Shown: positions 34,018 through 42,450, counted from the first letter of the stretch. The stretch is DNA of 64,000 nt from Microbacterium sp. 10M-3C3 (GCF_003931875.1 NZ_CP034245.1:2480001-2544000), one strand, 5' to 3'. Made by a program: numbers and translations. The notes: generated from the sequence alone by a model not told the origin.

Positions 34018-34923
34018 GTGCACGTCGCCCTGCTCGCGAACCCGGCCGCGAGAGGCGGCACCGCCGTCGCCGCCGCCGAGCGTGCCGTGGCGCGGCTGCG
34101 GACGCGGGGCATCCGCACCACGGTGCTCAGCGGCGGCAGCGCGGAGGAGACGACGGCGCTCCTGCGCGCCGCGCTGGAGGCCGACGTGAGCGCGGTGGCC
34201 GTAGCCGGCGGGGACGGCACGGTCCATGCAGCGCTGCAGGAGCTCGCCGGCACGGATGTGCCGCTCGGCGTGATCCCGTGCGGCACGGGAAACGACCTCG
34301 CGCGCGCCCTCGGCCTGCGCCGGCTGCATCCGGAAGCGGCCGCCGACGTGATCGCGGACGGGCGGACCCGTCGCGTCGACCTCGCGCGGGTCACGCGCGC
34401 GGATGGATCGGAGCGCCTGTTCGCGACCGTGCTCGCGTCGGGGTTCGACGCCCGCGTCAACGACCGCGCGAACGCCATGCGGCGGCCGCGCGGGCGCGCG
34501 CGCTACCTGGTCGCCATCCTCCGGGAGTTCGTCGCCCTGCGCCCTGAGCACGTCACGCTGTCGGGCGTGTCGGCCGCGGGCGCCGCGGTCGTCTTCGACG
34601 GCGAGGCCACGCTCGTCGCCGTGGGGAACACGCCCTCCTACGGCGGCGGCATCCCGATGTGCCCGGCCGCCGATGTCGCCGACGGACTGCTGGATGTCAC
34701 CGTGGTCCGGCCCGTCGGCCGTCTCGAGCTCCTGCGCCTGCTGCCGCGTGCGTATCGCGGCACGCACGTCGCGCTCGCGCAGGTGTCCACGTGGCGGCTG
34801 TCGTCCGTGCGGATCTCCGGCGCGGGGGGCACGGCCTACGCGGACGGCGAGCCGATCGCCGACCTGCCGCTGACGGCCGCCTCGGAGCCGGCGGCGGTCC
34901 GGATGTTCGTGCCCGTCAGCTGA
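34018..34923 (+). CDS. diacylglycerol/lipid kinase, DagK/YegS type
   Basis: Lipid kinase of 301 residues with the DAGK catalytic domain. The nucleotide loop GGDGTVH is at 64-70, preceded by LLANPAARGG (5-14). GVIPCGTGNDLARALGL follows near 84-100. The C-terminal lobe has GNTPSYGGGIPMCPAADVADGLLDVTVV, the usual second-domain signature, and ends YADGEPIADLPL. Such enzymes phosphorylate diacylglycerol at the inner membrane face and recycle it to phosphatidic acid. Substrate range is not determinable. GTG at 34018 fits the hexamer spacing. The last eight bases overlap the convergent anti-sigma gene. Confidence 0.92.
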   Translation: MHVALLANPAARGGTAVAAAERAVARLRTRGIRTTVLSGGSAEETTALLRAALEADVSAVAVAGGDGTVHAALQELAGTDVPLGVIPCGTGNDLARALGLRRLHPEAAADVIADGRTRRVDLARVTRADGSERLFATVLASGFDARVNDRANAMRRPRGRARYLVAILREFVALRPEHVTLSGVSAAGAAVVFDGEATLVAVGNTPSYGGGIPMCPAADVADGLLDVTVVRPVGRLELLRLLPRAYRGTHVALAQVSTWRLSSVRISGAGGTAYADGEPIADLPLTAASEPAAVRMFVPVS

Positions 34924-35155
34924 CGGGCTGTGCGCGCAGGCGCGCGATGACGAGGTCGCGCAGCTCCTCGGGAGCGGTCTCCTTGCACGCCCGGGCAACC
35001 ACCTCGGTCAGCGTCCGGGCGAAGTGCGCCTCGTCCTGGCACCCCGGGCAGTGCTCCAGGTGCTCGGCGATCTCCGCGTGCGAGGTCTTGCACACCTCGT
35101 TGCGGAGGTACTCCTCCAGGTCCTGCCGGGCCTTGTCGCAGCCGCAGTCGCTCAT
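34916..35155 (-). CDS. zinc-binding anti-sigma factor, RsrA/RshA type
   Basis: Redox-sensing anti-sigma factor of 79 residues. The ZAS motif H32-x3-C36-x2-C39 (HLEHCPGC) is intact, with additional Cys at 4, 6 and 22 available for disulfide switching. It binds SigR/SigH in the reduced zinc form and releases it when thiols are oxidised. It lies 12 bases downstream of the sigma gene on the same strand, the classical order. Ribosome-binding purines AGGAG precede the ATG. The 3' end overlaps the lipid kinase gene. Confidence 0.92.
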   Translation of the reverse strand: MSDCGCDKARQDLEEYLRNEVCKTSHAEIAEHLEHCPGCQDEAHFARTLTEVVARACKETAPEELRDLVIARLRAQPVS

Positions 35156-35167
35156 CGTCGCACTCTC

Positions 35168-35839
35168 CTACTTCTGAGCGGGCGCGGCAGCGCTGATGCC
35201 GCGCTCCCGCGCGTAGTCGGTCAGCAGCTCACGCAGCATCCGCCTGCCTCGGTGCAGACGGGACATGACCGTGCCGATCGGTGTCTTCATGATGTCGGCG
35301 ATCTCCTGATAGGCGAAGCCCTCGACGTCGGCGAGGTACACCGCCATCCGGAAATCCTCTGGAATCGACTGGAGGGCGTCCTTGACGACGGATGCGGGCA
35401 TCCGGTCGATCGCCTCCGCCTCGGCCGAGCGCGCGCTCGTGGCCGTGGTCGACTCCGCTCCCCCGAGCTGCCAGTCCTCGAGGTCGTCGATGGTGCCCTG
35501 GTAGGGCTCCCGCTGCTTCTTGCGGTAGGTGTTGATGTACGTGTTCGTGAGGATGCGGTACAGCCACGCCTTCAGGTTCGTGCCCTGCGTGAACGTGCGC
35601 CACGACGCGAACGCCTTCACGAACGTCTCCTGCACGAGGTCGGACGCATCCGCCGGATTGCGCGTCATACGCATCGCCGCCGCGTACAGCTGATCCATGA
35701 AGGGGAGTGCCTGCTCCTCGAACTGCGCGCGCGCGTCGACCCCGGCATCGGCCTTGTCGTTCATCACGCGCCAGTCTACGTCGGACGTCGTCCGCCGGTC
35801 CGAGACCAGCGTGCGCGGACGCTCGAGCACAACCGTCAT
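35168..35839 (-). CDS. sigH: ECF sigma factor SigH/SigR, thiol-oxidative stress
   Basis: RNA polymerase sigma factor of 223 residues. Region 2 holds [29 protein letters not shown] and [24 protein letters not shown]. Region 4 holds [51 protein letters not shown]. Both match SigH of mycobacteria and SigR of streptomycetes closely. ATG at 35839 is preferred because GGAGG stands at the right distance. A second ATG at 35764 could yield a form 25 residues shorter, recalling the two SigR isoforms of Streptomyces. A GGAAT-N18-GTT site upstream predicts autoregulation. Anti-sigma gene follows. Confidence 0.95.
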   Translation of the reverse strand: MTVVLERPRTLVSDRRTTSDVDWRVMNDKADAGVDARAQFEEQALPFMDQLYAAAMRMTRNPADASDLVQETFVKAFASWRTFTQGTNLKAWLYRILTNTYINTYRKKQREPYQGTIDDLEDWQLGGAESTTATSARSAEAEAIDRMPASVVKDALQSIPEDFRMAVYLADVEGFAYQEIADIMKTPIGTVMSRLHRGRRMLRELLTDYARERGISAAAPAQK

Positions 35840-35855
35840 CGCACCCCTCCTTCAC

Positions 35856-35861
35856 TAGGGT
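35856..35861 (+). promoter_or_regulatory. -10 hexamer TAGGGT, leaderless start of aroA
   Basis: TAGGGT ends seven bases before the ATG at 35869. It overlaps the predicted start point of the divergent sigH transcript. Confidence 0.5.
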
Positions 35862-35863
35862 GG

Positions 35864-35889
35864 AACCGATGAGCGCCGACACCTATTCC
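35864..35889 (-). promoter_or_regulatory. SigH/SigR-type promoter of sigH
   Basis: On the minus strand GGAAT (35885-35889) and GTT (35864-35866) are separated by exactly 18 bases, matching the GGAAT-N18-GTT consensus of the SigR/SigH class. The GTT lies about 25 bases before the sigH ATG, leaving room for a short leader with the AAGGAGG site. The -35 element is inside codons 6-7 of aroA. Confidence 0.8.
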
Positions 35890-37206
35890 CCCGTCCCGGA
35901 CGCCGCACCGCGCGGCGAATGGACGGCGCCGGTCGCGACGGCGCCGCTGCACGCGACGGTCCCGGTGCCCGGCTCGAAGTCGCTCACCAACCGCGAGCTC
36001 GTGCTCGCCGCGATCGCCGACGGCCCGGGCGTGCTGCGTGCGCCGCTCCACTCCGATGACTCCGCGCGCATGATCGGCGCGCTGCGCGCATTGGGCGTCG
36101 GGATCGAGCGCGTCCCCGCCGAGGATGGCGGCGACGACGATCTGCAGGTGACGCCGGTCTCCCCCTTCCGCGGCGACGTCGAGATCGACTGCGGTCAGGC
36201 GGGCACCGTCATGCGCTTCGTGGCGGGTCTCGCGGGCCTCGCGACCGGCGATGTCGTGATCACGGCGCACGAGAGCGCGCTGCATCGCCCGATGGGCAAC
36301 CTCATCTCCGCGCTGCGCGAGGTGGGGGTCGACATCGACGACGGCGGCCGCTGGGCGCTGCCGTTCACGGTGCGCGGGCACGGGCACGTCCGCGGCGGCG
36401 AGGTCGAGATCGACGCCGGCGCATCGAGCCAGTTCGTCTCGGGCCTGCTGCTGGCAGCGCCCCGCTTCGACGTGGGCCTGCACCTGCGCCACGTCGGCGA
36501 CCGCCTCCCGAGCATCCCCCACATCGACATGACCGTCGAGGCGCTCGCGCACCGCGGCATCCATGTGGAGCGCCCCGCCGTCGGCGAGTGGATCGTGCCC
36601 GCCGGCCCGGTCCGCGCGAAGGACGTCGCGATCGAGCCGGATCTGTCCAACGCCGCACCGTTCCTCGCCGCCGCGATGGTGGCGGGCGGGCAGGTGACCG
36701 TGCCGGGGTGGCCGCCGCACTCGACGCAGCCCGGCGCCCTGCTCGCGCAGATCCTCCCCGAGATGGGGGCCAAGGTCGGACGCCGGGCCTCGCAGCTGAC
36801 CGTGAGCGCGGGTGAGGGCATCAGGGGGATCGACCTCGATCTCTCGGCGGCGGGCGAGCTCGCCCCCACCCTGTTCGGGCTCGCCGCTCTCGCGGACGGC
36901 CCGACGACCCTGCACGGCATCGGCCACATCCGCGGGCACGAGACCGACCGCATCGCCGCCCTCGCGGGGAACCTGCGCGCCCTCGGCGGCGAGGTGCACG
37001 AGCTCGACGACGGCCTGCGGGTCATCCCGCGGCCGCTCCACGGCGGGGTGTGGCCGGCGCACCACGATCACCGCATGGCGACGACGGGCGCGCTGATCGG
37101 GCTGCGCGTGCCGGGCGTGCGCGTCGACGACATCGGCACGACCGCGAAGACCCTCCCGGGATTCACGCGCCTGTGGTCCGCGATGCTCGAGGACTCGCGC
37201 GGATGA
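35869..37206 (+). CDS. aroA: 3-phosphoshikimate 1-carboxyvinyltransferase (EPSP synthase)
   Basis: Shikimate-pathway enzyme of 445 residues that joins phosphoenolpyruvate and shikimate 3-phosphate. Motifs are PGSKSLTNR (34-42, with the phosphate-binding Lys), the DCGQAGTVMRFVAGLAGLA loop near 105-123, SSQFVSGLLLAAPRF, and the C-terminal GHIRGHETDRIAAL and HHDHRMATTGALIGLR. The N-terminus carries about 25 extra residues, as in other actinobacteria. The ATG at 35869 has a poor ribosome-binding site and fits a leaderless start. Divergent from sigH by only 29 bases. rsgA follows after 31 bases. Confidence 0.96.
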   Translation: MSADTYSPVPDAAPRGEWTAPVATAPLHATVPVPGSKSLTNRELVLAAIADGPGVLRAPLHSDDSARMIGALRALGVGIERVPAEDGGDDDLQVTPVSPFRGDVEIDCGQAGTVMRFVAGLAGLATGDVVITAHESALHRPMGNLISALREVGVDIDDGGRWALPFTVRGHGHVRGGEVEIDAGASSQFVSGLLLAAPRFDVGLHLRHVGDRLPSIPHIDMTVEALAHRGIHVERPAVGEWIVPAGPVRAKDVAIEPDLSNAAPFLAAAMVAGGQVTVPGWPPHSTQPGALLAQILPEMGAKVGRRASQLTVSAGEGIRGIDLDLSAAGELAPTLFGLAALADGPTTLHGIGHIRGHETDRIAALAGNLRALGGEVHELDDGLRVIPRPLHGGVWPAHHDHRMATTGALIGLRVPGVRVDDIGTTAKTLPGFTRLWSAMLEDSRG

Positions 37207-37237
37207 CCGCGCGGCGGACGCTCTCGGAGGAGGCGCG

Positions 37238-38299
37238 GTGAGCTGGCTCACCGACGACGACGAGGACGACGACGCGTTCGACGAGAGCGACGTGCGCGTC
37301 CGCCCGAACCCGAAGGCGAACCGCCCGCGCACGAAGCGCCGTCCCGCACATGCCGACGCCACCGTCGCGCGCGTGCTGGGCGTGGACCGCGGCCGCTACA
37401 CCGTCCTCGTCGACGAGGACGGACCCGAGGAGCGGCGCGTCCTCGCCACCCGCGCCCGCGAGCTGCGGAAGCAGCCGATCGTGACCGGCGACCGGGCGCG
37501 CGTCGTCGGCGACACGTCGGGCACCGAGGGCACGCTCGGGCGGATCGTCGGCATCGAGCCGCGCACGTCGCTCCTGCGCCGCAGCGCCGACGACACCGAT
37601 CAGGTCGAGCGGATCATCGTCGCGAATGCCGATCAGATGCTCATCGTCGTGGCGGCGGCCGACCCGGAGCCGCGCGAGCGTCTCGTCGACCGCTACCTCG
37701 TCGCGGCGCTCGACGCGGGCATCCGCCCGCTCCTCGTCGTGACCAAGACCGACCTCGCCGATCCGGCCGGCTTCCTGTCCCACTTCGACGGCCTCGACCT
37801 CGAGGTCTTCACGAGCGCCCGCGACGAGATGCCGCTCGAGCGCATCGGCGCGGCCCTCGTCGGGCACGCGACGGTCTTCGTCGGGCACTCCGGCGTCGGC
37901 AAGTCCACGCTCGTGAACGCCCTGACCGGCTCCGAGCGCGCCACGGGGCACGTGAACGAGGTGACCGGCCGCGGTCGGCACACGTCGTCGTCGACGGTGT
38001 CGCTGCGCTATCGGAGCGACGCCGGCAACGGCTGGGTCATCGACACTCCCGGCGTCCGCTCGTTCGGCCTCGGCCACGTCGACCCGGCGCACATCCTCGA
38101 TGCCTTCACCGACCTCGCCGAGGTCGCGAAGGACTGCCCGCGCGGATGCACGCACCTCCCCGACGCCCCCGACTGCGCCATCGTCGAAGCGGTCGCCGAG
38201 GGACGCCTGGGCCCGGGCGGTGTCGCGCGGCTGGACTCCCTGCAGCGCCTGCTCGAGACGTTCACCGACGCCCCGGGCCACCGTAGGCTGGAGGGGTGA
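37238..38299 (+). CDS. rsgA: ribosome small subunit-dependent GTPase RsgA
   Basis: Circularly permuted GTPase of 353 residues that helps late maturation of the 30S subunit. Motifs occur in permuted order: G4 VTKTDL near 167-172, then the P-loop GHSGVGKS near 215-222, then G3 DTPG near 268. An N-terminal OB-fold follows an acidic leader (DDDEDDDAFDES) and a basic stretch (NRPRTKRRPAH). The C-terminal zinc-binding CPRGCTHLPDAPDC is intact. The GTG at 37238 has GGAGG six bases upstream. It is probably co-transcribed with aroA, and its last codons hold a promoter-like hexamer for bcp. Confidence 0.95.
   Translation: MSWLTDDDEDDDAFDESDVRVRPNPKANRPRTKRRPAHADATVARVLGVDRGRYTVLVDEDGPEERRVLATRARELRKQPIVTGDRARVVGDTSGTEGTLGRIVGIEPRTSLLRRSADDTDQVERIIVANADQMLIVVAAADPEPRERLVDRYLVAALDAGIRPLLVVTKTDLADPAGFLSHFDGLDLEVFTSARDEMPLERIGAALVGHATVFVGHSGVGKSTLVNALTGSERATGHVNEVTGRGRHTSSSTVSLRYRSDAGNGWVIDTPGVRSFGLGHVDPAHILDAFTDLAEVAKDCPRGCTHLPDAPDCAIVEAVAEGRLGPGGVARLDSLQRLLETFTDAPGHRRLEG
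38284..38289 (+). promoter_or_regulatory. -10 hexamer TAGGCT inside rsgA, before bcp
   Basis: TAGGCT lies in the last codons of rsgA, exactly six bases before the bcp GTG at 38296. It could give bcp an independent leaderless transcript. Confidence 0.45.
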
Positions 38300-38769
38300 C
38301 CACTCTCTCGACGGGCGACATCGCCCCCGATTTCACGCTGCTCGACCAGGACGAGCACCCCGTCTCGCTGTCCGCTTTCCGCGGCCGCCGCGTCATCCTG
38401 TACTTCTACCCCGCCGCGATGACCCCCGGGTGCACCACGCAGGCGTGCGACTTCCGCGACAGCCTCGGCTCCCTGCAGGGCGCCGGCTACACGGTGCTCG
38501 GCGTCTCGCGCGACACCCCGGAGAAGCTGCGCGAGTTCCGCGAGCGTGACGGTCTGGCCTTCCCGCTCCTCAGCGACCCCGATCACGCGGTCCACGACGC
38601 GTACGGCGCATGGGGCGAGAAGCAGAACTACGGCAAGACGATCACGGGGGTGCTGCGCTCGACCTTCGTCATCGACGAGGACGGGCGCATCGAGCACGCG
38701 CTCTACAACGTCAAGGCCACCGGCCACGTCGCGCGGCTGCGCAAGACGCTCGGCGTCGACGCGGCCTGA
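38296..38769 (+). CDS. bcp: thioredoxin-dependent peroxiredoxin, Bcp/PrxQ type
   Basis: Peroxiredoxin of 157 residues that reduces hydrogen peroxide and organic hydroperoxides. The peroxidatic Cys is C46 and the resolving Cys C51 in PGCTTQACDFRD, the atypical two-Cys PrxQ spacing. GVSRDTPEKLREF and VLRSTFVIDEDG are further family marks. The GTG overlaps the rsgA stop (GTGA). Its nearness to sigH, aroA and rsgA puts a thiol peroxidase beside the thiol-stress regulator, but no SigH-type promoter was found directly before it. Confidence 0.94.
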   Translation: MTTLSTGDIAPDFTLLDQDEHPVSLSAFRGRRVILYFYPAAMTPGCTTQACDFRDSLGSLQGAGYTVLGVSRDTPEKLREFRERDGLAFPLLSDPDHAVHDAYGAWGEKQNYGKTITGVLRSTFVIDEDGRIEHALYNVKATGHVARLRKTLGVDAA

Positions 38770-38796
38770 GCCCGCGCAACACGCGGCGCGCCGCGA

Positions 38797-39177
38797 TCAC
38801 GCCGCGTCGCGGCCCGATCCGCCCTCTCGGCGCGCGGAGAAGAACAGCAGCGCGCCGCACACGAGGGCCGGCACGGCCAGCAGCGCGGCGACGGCGGGGT
38901 TCGCGCCCTCTCCGACGAGCGCGCCCCCCGCGACGGCGAGGATGAGCGCCTGCACGACGATGCCGCCGGAGCGTCCCCACGAGCGCCCGCGCGCCGTCGC
39001 GATCGCGAAGGAGATCACGGCGGCGACCCCCACGAGCGTGAGCACGGCGAGGGCGAGCGCGCTGGAGAGCGACGCGATGTCACCGGTTGCGATCGCGACG
39101 ATCTGCTCGACGAGGAGCACGGCGACCCCGAGCGCCTCGAGGCCCAGCAGCACGGCCGCTGCGATCCGAATGCTCAT
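38797..39177 (-). CDS. hypothetical four-helix membrane protein
   Basis: Small integral membrane protein of 126 residues with four hydrophobic segments (roughly 7-28, 38-60, 72-92 and 97-114) and a short charged tail. No enzymatic motif is visible and the family is not recognised. The ATG at 39177 is chosen for its AGGAG five bases upstream; an in-frame codon ten residues earlier is less likely. It is divergent from whiB1 across a 215-base gap and convergent with bcp. Many actinobacterial genomes carry such short membrane proteins of unknown role. Confidence 0.75.
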   Translation of the reverse strand: MSIRIAAAVLLGLEALGVAVLLVEQIVAIATGDIASLSSALALAVLTLVGVAAVISFAIATARGRSWGRSGGIVVQALILAVAGGALVGEGANPAVAALLAVPALVCGALLFFSARREGGSGRDAA

Positions 39178-39223
39178 GCGTCTCCTGTTCCAGCGGACGT
39201 CGCGCACGGGTAACGCGGTGGAA

Positions 39224-39245
39224 ACCTCTTGGTCACCTCTTGATC
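39224..39245 (+). promoter_or_regulatory. tandem 11-bp direct repeat upstream of whiB1
   Basis: acctcttggtc (39224-39234) is followed immediately by acctcttgatc (39235-39245), one mismatch in 11, i.e. one helical turn apart. It lies about 150 bases before the whiB1 ATG in the shared divergent gap. Further on, tgtggga (39258-39264) and tcccaca (39285-39291) form an inverted repeat. These look like protein-binding sites, but the factor is unknown and no convincing -10/-35 pair was found. Confidence 0.45.
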
Positions 39246-39392
39246 ACACAGAGTGCCTGTGGGACCATTGAGTAAGCCGTGTGCTCCCACAGCGACGTGG
39301 GGCGAGTCTCCGACTCGCATCTCCCACCAGAGTATCGGACGCCCGAGTCCGGGCCCGAACCGACCTGATTTCCGTTTGCAAGGAGCACCCCC

Positions 39393-39641
39393 ATGGATTG
39401 GCGCGACAAAGCCGCCTGCCTGACCGTCGACCCCGAGCTGTTCTTCCCGGTCGGGAACACCGGGCCGGCCGTCGACCAGATCGAGAAGGCCAAGTCGGTC
39501 TGCGCGCGCTGCACCGTCACGGAGATCTGCCTGCAGTACGCCCTCGAGTCCGGCCAGGATTCGGGCGTGTGGGGCGGCCTGTCGGAGGACGAGCGCCGCG
39601 CCCTCAAGCGCCGTGCCGCCCGCGCGCGTCGCGCCAGCTGA
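39393..39641 (+). CDS. whiB1: WhiB-family iron-sulfur regulator, WhiB1 type
   Basis: Transcription regulator of 82 residues. The four cluster-binding Cys are C9, C37, C40 and C46, with the CxxC and Cx5C spacing of Wbl proteins, followed by the GVWGG turn (58-62) and a basic tail DERRALKRRAARARRAS. The sequence is very close to WhiB1, including MDWRDKAAC and DPELFFPVGN. WhiB1-type proteins hold a 4Fe-4S cluster, react with nitric oxide and bind the primary sigma factor. AAGGAG precedes the ATG after a leader in a 215-base gap. The convergent neighbour is pdtaS, as in mycobacteria. Confidence 0.95.
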   Translation: MDWRDKAACLTVDPELFFPVGNTGPAVDQIEKAKSVCARCTVTEICLQYALESGQDSGVWGGLSEDERRALKRRAARARRAS

Positions 39642-39688
39642 CGACACCCCATCCTTCACCGCGCGCGGCGCGCCGGTCGGGTCCGCCA

Positions 39689-41182
39689 TCAGTTCGCGCT
39701 GCGCTCGATGTAGCGCAGCGGGATCTCGATCGTGACCTCGGTGCCGCTTCCGACGAGCGTGTGCCAATCGATCGTGCCGCCGAGCTCCCCCTGGATGAGC
39801 GTGCGGACGATCTGCGTGCCGAGCCCGCGTCCGACCTGACCCTCGGGCAGACCCACGCCGGTGTCGCGCACGCTCACCTCGAGTACGTCCTCCGTCCGCT
39901 CGGCGGCGATCTCCACGTCGCCCTCCTGCCCCGCAAGGCCGTGCTCCACCGCGTTGGTGACGAGCTCGGTCAGCGCGAGGGCGAGCGGCGTCGCGTACTC
40001 GCTGGGCAGCGTCCCGAATCGGCCGGTCGTGCGGGTCTTCGCGCGGGTGTTCGGCGCCGCGGCGACCTCGGCGACGAGCTTGAGCACGCGCGCGAACACG
40101 TCGTCGAAGTCGACGTTCTGCGCGAGCCCCTCGGACAGCGTGTCGTGCACGACCGCGATCGCCGACACGCGGCGCATCGCCTGGGTGAGCGCGTCGCGCG
40201 CCTCGTCCGAGTGGGTGCGGCGGGCCTGGATGCGCAGCAGCGACGCGACCGTCTGCAGGTTGTTCTTGACGCGATGGTGGATCTCGCGGATCGTGGCGTC
40301 CTTGGTGATGAGCTCCTGCTCCTGATGGCGGATCTCCGTCACGTCGCGGCACAGCACGATCGCGCCGACGCGCGTGCCCCGCTCGCGGAGCGGGATCGTG
40401 CGCAGCGACACCTGCACGCCGCGCGCCTCGATGTCGGCGCGCCACGGCGCCCGCCCCGTCACGACCACGGGCAGCGACTCGTCGACCTGCCGCTTGCCCG
40501 GCAGGATGCGGGTGACCACCTCGACGAGCGACTCGCCCTCGAGCTCGTCGTCGAAGCCCATCCGGTTGAACGCGGACAGCGCGTTGGGACTCGCGAACGT
40601 CGTCACGCCGTCCACGTCGAGGCGGATGAGTCCGTCGGATGCGCGCGGGGCGCCGCGCCGCGGGGCCGTGGGCGCGGACAGATCGGGGAAGGCGGCGGTC
40701 GCGATCATCCCGAACAGGTCGTCGGCGCAGTCGTTGAAGGTGATCTGCTGACGCGAGGGCGTGCGCGTCTCCCCCAGGTTCGTGTGGCGCGTGAGCACCC
40801 CGACGGTGGTCACCGGCGCACCGGCGGCGTCGCGTTCGCGGACGATCGGCACCGCGCGCACACGCGTCGGGGTCTCCTCGAACCAGTCGGGCGACGCGGA
40901 GTCGACGATGCGACCGGTCTGGAAGGCTTCGCGCACCTGCGTGTGCCACTGCGGGCGCACACGGTCGCCCACGATGTCGCGGTAGAAGAGGGTCGCCGCG
41001 CCGCCCGGGCGCGTGTGCGCGACCGCGACGAACGAGTCGTCCTGCGTCGGCACCCACACCACGATGTCGGCGAAGGCGAGATCGGCCAGCAGCTGACCGT
41101 CGCCGGCGAGCCGATGCAGCCATTCGACATCCGCCGCGGACGAGCGGCCCTGGGCGTAGACGAGGTCGCTGAGGGTGGACAC
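39689..41182 (-). CDS. pdtaS: sensor histidine kinase PdtaS
   Basis: Soluble histidine kinase of 497 residues. An N-terminal GAF-like domain (about 1-160) leads to a PAS domain (about 183-290), then the HisKA_2 H-box REIHHRVKNNLQTVASLLRIQ with H302/H303. The HATPase_c domain has LALTELVTNAVEHG, DTGVGLP and GRGLGTQIVRTL. This is the layout of mycobacterial PdtaS, which phosphorylates the antiterminator-type regulator PdtaR (not in this window). There are no membrane segments. GTG at 41182 lies six bases after TAGCCT. Convergent with whiB1. Confidence 0.93.
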   Translation of the reverse strand: MSTLSDLVYAQGRSSAADVEWLHRLAGDGQLLADLAFADIVVWVPTQDDSFVAVAHTRPGGAATLFYRDIVGDRVRPQWHTQVREAFQTGRIVDSASPDWFEETPTRVRAVPIVRERDAAGAPVTTVGVLTRHTNLGETRTPSRQQITFNDCADDLFGMIATAAFPDLSAPTAPRRGAPRASDGLIRLDVDGVTTFASPNALSAFNRMGFDDELEGESLVEVVTRILPGKRQVDESLPVVVTGRAPWRADIEARGVQVSLRTIPLRERGTRVGAIVLCRDVTEIRHQEQELITKDATIREIHHRVKNNLQTVASLLRIQARRTHSDEARDALTQAMRRVSAIAVVHDTLSEGLAQNVDFDDVFARVLKLVAEVAAAPNTRAKTRTTGRFGTLPSEYATPLALALTELVTNAVEHGLAGQEGDVEIAAERTEDVLEVSVRDTGVGLPEGQVGRGLGTQIVRTLIQGELGGTIDWHTLVGSGTEVTIEIPLRYIERSAN

Positions 41183-41188
41183 TCCCCC

Positions 41189-41194
41189 AGGCTA
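41189..41194 (-). promoter_or_regulatory. -10 hexamer TAGCCT, leaderless start of pdtaS
   Basis: TAGCCT on the minus strand is six bases before the GTG at 41182. Confidence 0.55.
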
Positions 41195-41208
41195 ATCCCC
41201 CCGGGCGC

Positions 41209-42450
41209 TCACGCGTTGCGCACGGCCCGGCCGGCAGCCGCGCGTTCGCGCGTACGCCGGCGCTCGCGCACCGGTGCTCCGGGCGCGGGGTGGATCGCCT
41301 CACCGACGAGGCGACGCACCGCCGCGGCCAGCGGCGAGCGCGGCGCGGTGTCGGCGACGGCCCGCCCCGCCAGCATCGCCGCGTCGACGGAGCGCGGATC
41401 GGTCGGCACGAACCACACGTCGCGGATGTCGGCGAACCGCTCGAGCGTCCGCCGCACCTGGCCGCGCGCATCCAGGCCCAGGGTCGCCGCCCGCACGCGG
41501 TTGACGACGACGACCACGCGGGTCGCCCCGACGGTCGCGCGCAGCTCGGCGTAGGCGCGCACGAAGCGGGCCACCCCGATCGGGTCGCCGGCGCACACCG
41601 CCACGACGAGGTCGGCGGCCTCCAGCGCCGCGATCGTCGCGGCGTTGCGGCGCGGGCCGTCGAGGTCGCTCACGATCTCCTCGTCGCGCTCGAGGGACGC
41701 GGCGACGTCCACGACCGTCGCCTGCGCCCACGAGCGGCACGCGCCGAGGGCGGCCGCGACACGGTCGGCGGAGAGCTCGGGCCACCGGCCCGGCCGGTTG
41801 ATGCCGGTGAGCACGTCCACGACGCCGCCCGCCGTGCGCACCGGCACGCTGATGCGGTCGAGCTCGGCGGCGTCCAGCCCGCCGAGCCCCGCCTGACGGC
41901 ATGCGGCGGCGAAGCCCGGCCCCTCGTCGTGAAGTCCGAGGGCGAGGGCGAGCGACGGCGCGTGGGCGTCGGCGTCGACGAGCCCGACGCGGCCGCCGTC
42001 GCGGGCGAGCTCCGCGGCGATCTCGGTCGCAAGGGTCGAGCGTCCGGGCGCACCGTGCGGACCCCACACCGCCACGATGCGGCCGTCCGCCCCGCGGGGG
42101 GTGGCGGGCATCGGCGCCGCGGCGGGCAGGCGGAGCGCTTCGGCGAGCGCCCACCCGGCGGTGTCGGCGGGCAGGGCCGGCGCGACGCCTGCCCGCTCGG
42201 CCAGGCGCCGACCGCGCTCGTCGTCCGCGAGGGCGACGATGCGGATGCCCCGCGCGTCGCACGTCGCGAGGACGCGCACATCGAGGGAGGCGGGATCGGC
42301 TCCCACGATGAGGGCGTCGACGTCTTCGGCCAGCGCCACGCCGTCCAGCAGCGCCTCGGGGGCGGTGGCCGCCGCCTCCAGCCCGCTGTCGACGAGCTCG
42401 GCGGCCAGTGCCCGCCCGCGCGGGAGCGGCAGAGCGACGAGCACCCGCAT
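41209..42450 (-). CDS. CpaE/TadZ-like MinD/ParA-family ATPase
   Basis: Protein of 413 residues. The first ~115 form a receiver-like alpha/beta region without a clear phosphorylation site. A MinD/ParA-type ATPase domain follows. Its P-loop is GPHGAPGRST (130-139), where Arg137 stands in place of the usual Lys. Later strands GRVGLVDADAHAPSLALAL and ATVVDVAASLE fit the family. Related proteins position Flp/tight-adherence pili or other polar machinery. The C-terminus is Arg-rich. The ATG overlaps the stop of the SAF-domain gene by one base (TGATG). No pilin or secretion ATPase gene is in the window. Confidence 0.8.
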   Translation of the reverse strand: MRVLVALPLPRGRALAAELVDSGLEAAATAPEALLDGVALAEDVDALIVGADPASLDVRVLATCDARGIRIVALADDERGRRLAERAGVAPALPADTAGWALAEALRLPAAAPMPATPRGADGRIVAVWGPHGAPGRSTLATEIAAELARDGGRVGLVDADAHAPSLALALGLHDEGPGFAAACRQAGLGGLDAAELDRISVPVRTAGGVVDVLTGINRPGRWPELSADRVAAALGACRSWAQATVVDVAASLERDEEIVSDLDGPRRNAATIAALEAADLVVAVCAGDPIGVARFVRAYAELRATVGATRVVVVVNRVRAATLGLDARGQVRRTLERFADIRDVWFVPTDPRSVDAAMLAGRAVADTAPRSPLAAAVRRLVGEAIHPAPGAPVRERRRTRERAAAGRAVRNA

